A stretch of 19,257 nucleotides of DNA from Deltaproteobacteria bacterium (lineage in GTDB: Bacteria > Desulfobacterota > Desulfobacteria > Desulfobacterales > C00003060), in assembly GCA_019309815.1 (NCBI GenBank), contig JAFDFO010000035.1, forward strand, positions 1-19,257, read 5' to 3'. Positions 13,720 through 19,257 of this stretch are shown here, piece after piece (the first letter of the stretch is position 1; every line of letters starts with the position of its first letter). A program made the position numbers and the translations under genes. The notes below the pieces were generated by a model. It saw nothing but the letters and a program-made list of their open reading frames with translations, was not told the DNA's origin and did not search any database.

Positions 13720-14985
13720 ATGACAGAAGAGCAAAAGAAGGGCAGCGTCTTGGTTGTAGGAGGAGGCATTAGCGGGCTGACAGCAAGTCTTGAAGCCGCT
13801 GAAGTGGGCTATGAGGTCTTTCTTGTGGAGAAGAATTCTTATCTGGGCGGCAGAGTCGCTCAGTTGAAGTATTACTTTCCTAAGCTATGTCCTCCGACGT
13901 GCGGCCTTGAAATAAATTTCAGGCGGATCAAAGATAGCCCAAGGATCTCCTTCTACACGTTGGCGGAAGTCCAGAACGTTTCAGGAGGTCCGGGAAATTA
14001 TGACGTGACTGTCAAAATAAGTCCCCGCTACGTGAACGAGAAGTGCACGTGTTGCGGCGATTGCGAAAAGGTCTCCACGGCCAAGGTTCCCGATGAATTC
14101 AATTTTGGAATGAATAACACCAAAGGGGCGTATCTCCCCAGCGAGATGGCCTTTCCTATGCGTTACGTTTTGGCTCCTGAAATCATCGGTACAGATGATG
14201 CAAAAAAGTGTCAGGAAGCTTGTAAGTATGATGCGATTGAGCTCGATATGCAGCCCCAGACTGTGAATCTTAACGTCGGCGCCATCATCTGGGCCACCGG
14301 CTGGAAGCCCTACGATGCCACAAAAATAGATAATCTTGGATTCCAGTATGAAAACGTCATTACAAACATGATGATGGAGCGCCTCGCGGCCCCCAGTGGC
14401 CCAACAGGCGGACGGGTTGTACGTCCCTCGGACAACAAGGACATCTCACGGATCGCCTTTGTGCAATGCGCAGGTTCGAGAGACGAGAATCACCTCCCAT
14501 ACTGTTCCTACATCTGCTGTATGGCCTCCTTAAAGCAAGCCACCTATGTAAGGGAACAGTACCCGGATGCAGCGATCTACGTTTTCTATATTGATATCAG
14601 GGCGCCGGGTCAGCGATATGAGAAGTTCTACGGAACGATTAAAGATGACGAAAATATCTTCCTGATCAAGGGCAAAGTGGCCGAGGTTCAGGAGGATTCC
14701 AATACAAAAGATATCACTGTTGTTGCAGAAAACGCCGTCACTGGAGAAAAGGTCCAGGAAACGGTTGACATGGCTGTGCTGGCCACAGGGATGGTTCCGA
14801 ACACGGCGGACACCAAGTTGCCAGGTGGGGTCAAGTGCGACCCCGATGGTTTTGTGGTCTCAGATCTTGCACAAGGAGGCATGTTTGCCACCGGCTGTGC
14901 CGTGAAGCCACTGGATGTCACTTCATCCAATCAACATGCCACTGGTATGGCCCTCAAGGCTATTCAGACTTTGGTGAGCAACTAG
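13720..14985 (+). CDS. qmoA: Quinone-interacting membrane-bound oxidoreductase subunit QmoA
   Basis: QmoA is an HdrA-like FAD/Fe-S subunit of the Qmo complex, which is thought to move electrons between menaquinol and APS reductase. The 421-aa product begins with the FAD loop VLVVGGGISGL at 10-20. It has Cys 57 and 61 (CPPTCG), a cluster-like CTCCGDC at 109-115, Cys 164 and 168, ATGWKPYD at 192-199, and the HdrA signature VQCAGSRDENHLPYCSYICC (248-267) with four cysteines. The 109-115 group is followed by EKVST where a ferredoxin motif would have its fourth Cys, so the cluster there is either incomplete or uses other ligands. GGAGG lies about six bases before the ATG. It overlaps the qmoB ribosome-binding site (10 bp gap), so the two are co-translated. 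Confidence 0.96.
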   Translation: MTEEQKKGSVLVVGGGISGLTASLEAAEVGYEVFLVEKNSYLGGRVAQLKYYFPKLCPPTCGLEINFRRIKDSPRISFYTLAEVQNVSGGPGNYDVTVKISPRYVNEKCTCCGDCEKVSTAKVPDEFNFGMNNTKGAYLPSEMAFPMRYVLAPEIIGTDDAKKCQEACKYDAIELDMQPQTVNLNVGAIIWATGWKPYDATKIDNLGFQYENVITNMMMERLAAPSGPTGGRVVRPSDNKDISRIAFVQCAGSRDENHLPYCSYICCMASLKQATYVREQYPDAAIYVFYIDIRAPGQRYEKFYGTIKDDENIFLIKGKVAEVQEDSNTKDITVVAENAVTGEKVQETVDMAVLATGMVPNTADTKLPGGVKCDPDGFVVSDLAQGGMFATGCAVKPLDVTSSNQHATGMALKAIQTLVSN

Positions 14986-14995
14986 GAGGTCAGCA

Positions 14996-17407
14996 ATGGA
15001 GAAGAAGCTAGGCGTATATATTTGTGAAGGTTGCGGGATCGGAGAGGCTCTCGATATTGAGAGACTGAAAGGCAAGGTTCCTCCAAAGATCAAGATTTGC
15101 AAAACCCATCCCTTCTTGTGTGGACCTGACGGCATCAACGTCATCAAGCAGGACATAGAAGGTGAGGGCGTAAACACTACTGTTATTGCCGCCTGCTCCC
15201 GGCGGGTACTTTACGACGTCTTTGATTTCGGCCCGGTGATTGTAAACAGGGTCAACCTTAGAGAAGGAGTCGTCTGGAGCCACAAGCCCGAAGAAGACAG
15301 AATGATTGGCGAAGAGGGTGGCCCTCAAGTGGATGAGGTCATTCAGGAGATGGCTGAGGACTATGTACGCATGGGGATCGCCGAGGCCGAGAAGCTGCTT
15401 CCGGTTGAGCCTTATCAGCCGGAGGAGGCTATTAACAAGCGGATTCTGGTCATGGGCGGCGGGATTTCCGGCCTGAGTGCGGCTCTCGAGGTAGCAAAGA
15501 CCGGCTATGAAGCGGTTGTGATAGAGAAAGAAGCGGCCGTGGGCGGGTTTGCATCAAAAATGCGCAAGCAGACGCCGACCGCCTACCCGTATGAAAATCT
15601 TGAGGAGCCCGCCATCGGGCAAATCGTGACGGATGCCGAAGGCCATCCCAAGATTGAAATCCGCATAAGTACTGAGGTTGCCCGTATTGCAGGACAACCG
15701 GGACTCTATGACATCACACTCAAGCCTACGGGCACTAAGAGCGTGTGGGACGTCATGTCCAAAGAACAGGAGGACGCACTTCTGGCCAGGCTCGAGGAGG
15801 AAGGGATCGCCCCGGGCGCCAGAGAGGCTACTCCCGATGAGCCTTCGACCATTTTGGAAAAGGATCCGGATGCGGAACGCTTCGGGGCAATCATCCTGGC
15901 CACTGGCTGGAAGCCCTGGGAGCTCAAAGAAGAAGAACCCCCAGCCGAAGAGGCCGCGGAGGGCGAAGGCGAGGGCGAAAAGCCCGCGGAAGCTGCAGCC
16001 GAAGCCGAGGAACCTGCGGAGCCAGAGCCGACTTATGAGCATCTCGGGTACGGGCATTTTCCAGATGTGGTCACGAATGTGGCCTTTGAAGAGATGGCAG
16101 GCCAAGGAAAGATTCTACGGCCGTCTGACGGAAAACCCCCGGCAAGTGTGGCTTTCATTCAGTCGCCCGGCCAGGGCTCGGATGATGATTTCCCCTATAC
16201 CGGTTTCGTTACGAGTATGGTTGCCCTGAAGCAGGCCCAATATGTTCGAGAGGACAATTCTGACGGCAAGGCGTACATCTTCTATCAGCACATGCGTACG
16301 CCCGGCCAGTATGAATACTTCTACAAGAGTGCTCAGCAAGACGACGGGATCTTCCTGACCAAGGCTGATGTCGTCGGCGTTTCAGGAAATGGTGGTGGTA
16401 CCCTGATGGTGGAGGCCAAAGATACACTCCTTGGCGAGAATATCAAGGTGCCAGTGGATATGGTCGTGCTGGGTACCGGGATGATCCCCACGACAAAGGA
16501 CGATCCGGTCATGAATCTCGCGTATCGTCAGGGACCGGGTTTCCAGGATCTCGATCTCTTTCAAGGGTATTGCGATTCGAATTTCATTTGCTTCCCCTAT
16601 GAAACGCGGAGAACCGGCGTCTATGCGGTCGGATGTATCCGAAGGGCCATGAGCATCCAGGAATGCATGGAGGATGCGGCCGGTGCAGCGCTCAAGGCGA
16701 TTCAGTGCATCGAAGCGTCCACCATGGGCGTGGCAGTTCACCCCAGGTCCGGGGACATGACCTTTCCGGACTTCTTCTTCCAGAGGTGTACTCAGTGCAA
16801 GCGCTGCACGGAAGAGTGTCCATTTGGCGCGCTGGATGACGACGAAAAGGGTACCCCGCTGCCGAACCCGACCCGATGTCGCAGGTGCGGTACGTGCATG
16901 GGAGCCTGCCCGGAGCGCATCATCAACTTTGCGGATTACAGCATCGACTCGATCGGTTCTGCTATCAAGGCCATGGACGTGCCTGAGGAGGACGATAAGC
17001 CCAGGGTCCTTGTTTTGGCCTGTGAGAATGATGCCTATCCTGCCTTTGATCTGGCTGCACTAAAGGGGTTGAGCTACTCGCCTTTTATCAGGATCATTCC
17101 TGTGCGTTGCCTTGGATCGGTCAACGTGGTCTGGATAAAGGACGCCCTGGCCAAAGGGGTGGACGGCATCATGGCAATCGGCTGTAAGTATGGCGATGAC
17201 TACCAGTGTCACTTTGCCAAGGGAAGCGAGCTGTTGAACATCCGTATGGAGAAGATCGGTGAGGCCTTGGTAAGCTTGGCCCTTGAAAAAGAGCGTGTTC
17301 AGCAGGTCCAGGTTGCCATTGACGAATACGACAAGATTCCAGGGATCATTGCGGAGTTCATGGAGACCATTGAATCGGTCGGTCCGAACCCGTTCAAGGG
17401 CTTCTAA
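14996..17407 (+). CDS. qmoB: Quinone-interacting membrane-bound oxidoreductase subunit QmoB
   Basis: QmoB is the larger HdrA-like flavoprotein of Qmo, fused to an MvhD-like domain (803 aa). Order: an N-terminal Cys-rich segment (Cys 10, 13, 35, 42, 67); an FAD fold at 149-160 (RILVMGGGISGL); LATGWKPW at 301-308; two ferredoxin clusters (Cys 598, 601, 604, 608 and 628, 631, 634, 638); and an MvhD-like end with Cys 676, 705, 730 and 738 (GCKYGDDYQCHF). The position equivalent to QmoA's four-Cys signature reads FIQSPGQGSDDDFPYTGF, with no cysteines. A Glu/Ala/Pro-rich insert at about 310-345 interrupts the FAD domain. AGGAGGT overlaps the qmoA stop. qmoC does not follow directly but after a 234-bp repeat-filled gap. 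Confidence 0.97.
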   Translation: MEKKLGVYICEGCGIGEALDIERLKGKVPPKIKICKTHPFLCGPDGINVIKQDIEGEGVNTTVIAACSRRVLYDVFDFGPVIVNRVNLREGVVWSHKPEEDRMIGEEGGPQVDEVIQEMAEDYVRMGIAEAEKLLPVEPYQPEEAINKRILVMGGGISGLSAALEVAKTGYEAVVIEKEAAVGGFASKMRKQTPTAYPYENLEEPAIGQIVTDAEGHPKIEIRISTEVARIAGQPGLYDITLKPTGTKSVWDVMSKEQEDALLARLEEEGIAPGAREATPDEPSTILEKDPDAERFGAIILATGWKPWELKEEEPPAEEAAEGEGEGEKPAEAAAEAEEPAEPEPTYEHLGYGHFPDVVTNVAFEEMAGQGKILRPSDGKPPASVAFIQSPGQGSDDDFPYTGFVTSMVALKQAQYVREDNSDGKAYIFYQHMRTPGQYEYFYKSAQQDDGIFLTKADVVGVSGNGGGTLMVEAKDTLLGENIKVPVDMVVLGTGMIPTTKDDPVMNLAYRQGPGFQDLDLFQGYCDSNFICFPYETRRTGVYAVGCIRRAMSIQECMEDAAGAALKAIQCIEASTMGVAVHPRSGDMTFPDFFFQRCTQCKRCTEECPFGALDDDEKGTPLPNPTRCRRCGTCMGACPERIINFADYSIDSIGSAIKAMDVPEEDDKPRVLVLACENDAYPAFDLAALKGLSYSPFIRIIPVRCLGSVNVVWIKDALAKGVDGIMAIGCKYGDDYQCHFAKGSELLNIRMEKIGEALVSLALEKERVQQVQVAIDEYDKIPGIIAEFMETIESVGPNPFKGF

Positions 17408-17641
17408 TAAAACAATTGGAGTATTGGAGAAATGGAGTGATGGTACGGTAACGCCCTGTTTACTGCCCAGTACTCCCTGGCCCAGACCTGGTTCTTAGGG
17501 CAACAGCTTGTTTCGGGGACGTCGCGCCAGGGCGGGCCAGTACTCCATCCCGTTGCGGGAGGATCTCCGACACTCCGTTTAAAGTTCGTACAATGCGGGT
17601 ATAACGCTTTTTTGGCGGTAACGGTATGAGGAGGTATGAAA
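17408..17641. repeat. Repeat-filled gap between qmoB and qmoC (8-bp family)
   Basis: 17416-17443 is a + orientation run in 8-bp phase (TTGGAGTA, TTGGAGAA, ATGGAGTG, ATGG). Reverse-orientation units appear at about 17468-17476 (CCAGTACTCC) and in GGCGGGCCAGTACTCCATC, which resembles the arm of the 4763-4796 hairpin. CACTCCG lies near 17571. No gene is present. Confidence 0.85.
17578..17605 (+). promoter_or_regulatory. Weak candidate promoter ahead of qmoC
   Basis: TATAAC at 17600-17605 is a good -10 hexamer, but the region 16-17 bp upstream reads GTTTAAA, a poor -35. It lies 37 bp before the preferred qmoC start. It would allow separate qmoC transcription if real. Confidence 0.3.
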
Positions 17642-18790
17642 ATGGCAAATAGTTACTTGGTGAAACCTGACGTTGACTTTGTCAAGCAGCTCAAGGCAAT
17701 GGGCGGGGAAACACTAAAGAAGTGCTATCAGTGCGCTACATGCTCGGTGGTGTGTCCCATCTCGCCGGACGAGAAGCCCTTTCCAAGAAAGGAAATGATC
17801 GCAGCCCAGTGGGGATTGAAAGACAGGCTCGTCGGGAACATGGACGTGTGGCTCTGTCATCACTGCAACGATTGCTCGACCTATTGTCCGAGAGGGGCGA
17901 AGCCGGGTGATGTGTTGAACGCTGTGCGGGCATACAGTATTCAGGAATATGCCTGGCCCAAGTGGCTGGCTAAGATCGTGCCGGATCCGAGATTCTGGTG
18001 GCTGCTTCTTGCCATTCCGGTGGCCATTTTTGTTCTTATTCTTGGCCCGGCAGGGTATTTGAAGATCCCTGAGGGTGAGATCGAATTCGCCAAGTTCTTT
18101 CCGACCCTACTCATTGATATTATCTTCGTTCCTCTAGCGACCTTCTGGATCCCGTTGGTGTTCGGCATCGGAATCTACAGGTTTGTAACGGACATCCACA
18201 AGAATGCGGTTGCAGAAGGAAAATCAAAACGGCCGGACCTCAATATTCCTGACTTCTTGAAAAGCGTGCTTTGCGTCCTCCCTACCATTTTGAGCCACAG
18301 GAAGTTCTCCGATTGCACGGAGAATAAGGACCGCTATATCTCACATCTCCTTGTGCTCTTTTCATTTCTCGGGCTTTTTGTGGTCACAAATTGCTTCTTT
18401 GTGGCGCTGTACATCCTGCAAATCCCTGGGCCCTATTCCCTTGGGAACCCCATTAAGGTCCTGGCGAATATCTCTGCCGTTGCCCTCCTTATCGGAGTCG
18501 TGTTGATGATTTCAAACCGGCTGAAAGACAGGGGAGAGAATGTCGGCAAGGGGAGTTACTATGACTGGTCCCTGATCTATCTGGTACTTGGCCTGGTCGT
18601 CACCGGTATCCTGTCCGAGTTGACCAGGTTGGCCCATTTGCCCGGGATTGCCTATCCGATATACTTTGCGCACCTGGTCTTCGTATTCTGTCTGTTTGCC
18701 TATTTGCCATTTTCCAAGCTGGCCCATCTGGTATATCGGACGCTGGCAATGGCTTACTCCCGATACTCCGAGAGGGAACCTTGTGACTAA
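17642..18790 (+). CDS. qmoC: Quinone-interacting membrane-bound oxidoreductase subunit QmoC
   Basis: QmoC anchors the complex in the cytoplasmic membrane and handles the quinone. It joins an HdrC-like ferredoxin domain to an HdrE/NarI-like cytochrome b domain. From the ATG at 17642 it is 382 aa. Two CxxCxxCxxxCP clusters are at Cys 28, 31, 34, 38 and Cys 72, 75, 78, 82. About six hydrophobic segments follow (roughly 118-138, 155-180, 234-258, 273-292, 308-328, 338-356). Histidines at 219, 235, 332, 344 and 362 are candidates for heme b ligation. An ATG at 17636 directly abuts AGGAGGT with no spacing; the second ATG, seven bases after GGAGG, is therefore preferred. It is separated from qmoB by repeats but is clearly the third Qmo subunit. 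Confidence 0.96.
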   Translation: MANSYLVKPDVDFVKQLKAMGGETLKKCYQCATCSVVCPISPDEKPFPRKEMIAAQWGLKDRLVGNMDVWLCHHCNDCSTYCPRGAKPGDVLNAVRAYSIQEYAWPKWLAKIVPDPRFWWLLLAIPVAIFVLILGPAGYLKIPEGEIEFAKFFPTLLIDIIFVPLATFWIPLVFGIGIYRFVTDIHKNAVAEGKSKRPDLNIPDFLKSVLCVLPTILSHRKFSDCTENKDRYISHLLVLFSFLGLFVVTNCFFVALYILQIPGPYSLGNPIKVLANISAVALLIGVVLMISNRLKDRGENVGKGSYYDWSLIYLVLGLVVTGILSELTRLAHLPGIAYPIYFAHLVFVFCLFAYLPFSKLAHLVYRTLAMAYSRYSEREPCD

Positions 18791-18809
18791 GAATGCGGAT
18801 TGCGGGAGT

Positions 18810-18831
18810 GTTCTCAAGCCGTAAGGCGCAA
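18810..18831. repeat. AAGGCGCAAGCC-type repeat fragment downstream of qmoC
   Basis: GTTCTCAAGCCGTAAGGCGCAA is a variant of the block at 51-70, with a GCC-GTAA-GGC mini-hairpin. A GGAGTGATG unit follows at 18835. It shows that the dispersed families also sit next to the sulfate-reduction genes. Confidence 0.5.
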
Positions 18832-18878
18832 TGAGGAGTGATGTAGACTAAACCAGGATTTGAAAGCCTATACAAAAC

Positions 18879-18921
18879 GCCCCTTGGGTTGATTCACAAA
18901 ACAGCCCAAGGGGCTTTTTTT
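18879..18921 (+). terminator. Intrinsic terminator for the qmo operon
   Basis: GCCCCTTGGG (18879-18888) pairs perfectly with CCCAAGGGGC (18905-18914), extendable by two further pairs including a wobble, and is followed by seven T residues (18915-18921). It lies 88 bp after the qmoC stop. Confidence 0.88.
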
Positions 18922-18952
18922 GTGTCAGTTCGTGGTGGACACACGTGAGCAC

Positions 18953-18990
18953 AAAAAAAGGGAGAGGCCTTGCGGTCTCTCCCTTTTGTC
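18953..18990 (-). terminator. Intrinsic terminator for sat (possibly bidirectional)
   Basis: A 14-bp stem, 18956-18969 with 18974-18987, contains one G-U pair and a TTGC loop. On the - strand it is followed by a seven-T run (the A-run at 18953-18959). On the + strand it ends in TTTT, so it could stop both transcripts. It starts 22 bp downstream of the sat stop. Confidence 0.85.
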
Positions 18991-19011
18991 TGATGTCAAA
19001 TGGACGCAGTC

Positions 19012-19257
19012 TTAAGTGGCGTCGCCTGTTGCTGCACCGTGGAGTTTGATTTCCACTTTTTCTTCCAGACCCTCGTAATATCCTCTCAGAACCTCCAGGA
19101 CCTCATCCCGGCCAAAGTGATCCGGAATGTCGCCGCCTTCTGACAGCATCTTACGGAGCATGGTTCCGCTCAGGATGACCCGGTCTTCCTTGCCATGGGG
19201 GCAGGTCCTCAGGGAAGCCATTCCGTCACACTTGTGACAGTAGAAAGTCCAGTCGAT
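19012..19257 (-). CDS. sat: Sulfate adenylyltransferase (ATP sulfurylase), C-terminal part, cut by window edge
   Basis: Sat activates sulfate: ATP + sulfate gives APS + pyrophosphate, the substrate for AprBA. Only the last 81 residues lie in the window, and the frame stays open to the edge at 19257. The fragment shows a zinc-type motif CHKC (residues 7-10 of the visible part) with a further Cys nine residues on (TCPHG), then RVILSGTMLRKMLSEG, a strongly conserved Sat C-terminal element (LSGTxxRxML), and the helix DEVLEVLRGYYEGL. It converges on qmoC, with two terminators between. The start and promoter lie outside the window. This is the bacterial/archaeal homo-oligomeric type of Sat, not CysDN. 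Confidence 0.95.
   Translation of the reverse strand: MDWTFYCHKCDGMASLRTCPHGKEDRVILSGTMLRKMLSEGGDIPDHFGRDEVLEVLRGYYEGLEEKVEIKLHGAATGDAT

Noticed and set aside
15554..16105. Antisense and out-of-frame open frames over the qmoB acidic insert
   Set aside because: The GC-rich, low-complexity DNA removes stops in other frames; qmoB is the real gene.

Overview
The window comes from the chromosome of a dissimilatory sulfate-reducing bacterium, most likely a Desulfobacterota (former Deltaproteobacteria) lineage. The diagnostic block is aprB-aprA-qmoA-qmoB-qmoC (11131-18790, + strand), facing the 3' end of sat (19012-19257, - strand, cut by the window edge). Together these encode sulfate activation to APS (Sat), APS reduction to sulfite (AprBA) and the membrane complex proposed to pass quinol electrons to AprBA (QmoABC).

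Layout. 1-334 is a non-coding mosaic of inverted repeats. 335-1968 (-) holds a YkgJ-type cysteine-cluster protein followed by folE2. 2177-2857 (+) is a protein with zinc-binding motifs at both ends. 2920-4563 (-) holds a radical SAM protein followed by a small HsdR-N-like protein whose nuclease motif looks degenerate. 4884-5666 (+) is a second YkgJ-type protein. 5836-6336 (-) is a cytidine/adenosine-deaminase-fold protein. 6884-7975 (+) is a dGTPase-like HD phosphohydrolase, followed by a small acidic protein (8197-8427). 8634-10229 (-) holds a third YkgJ-type protein followed by an SDR-fold protein whose catalytic Lys is replaced by Asn. 10230-11130 has no convincing gene but carries a good sigma70-type promoter and a long leader for aprB. 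11131-18790 is the APS reductase/Qmo block, broken by a strong terminator after aprA and by a repeat-filled gap before qmoC. 18791-19011 carries two back-to-back terminators between qmoC and sat.

Two things stand out beyond the core metabolism. First, nearly every intergenic gap in the first 8.6 kb, and the qmoB-qmoC gap, is filled by short-period repeats: an 8-bp family (GGAGTATT-like, both orientations, often palindromic), a 7-bp family (CCGTTCA/CCGTTGT-like) with associated 30-bp and 15-bp blocks, and an AAGGCGCAAGCCGC-type family. They stay out of genes except where one supplies the stop codon and last four residues of the radical SAM gene. Second, three diverged paralogues of one eight-cysteine YkgJ-type family lie within 9.1 kb, each in a different neighbourhood.

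No tRNA, rRNA, CRISPR array, transposase or integrase gene was recognised. All functional names rest on motif and family recognition by eye; no database search was run.
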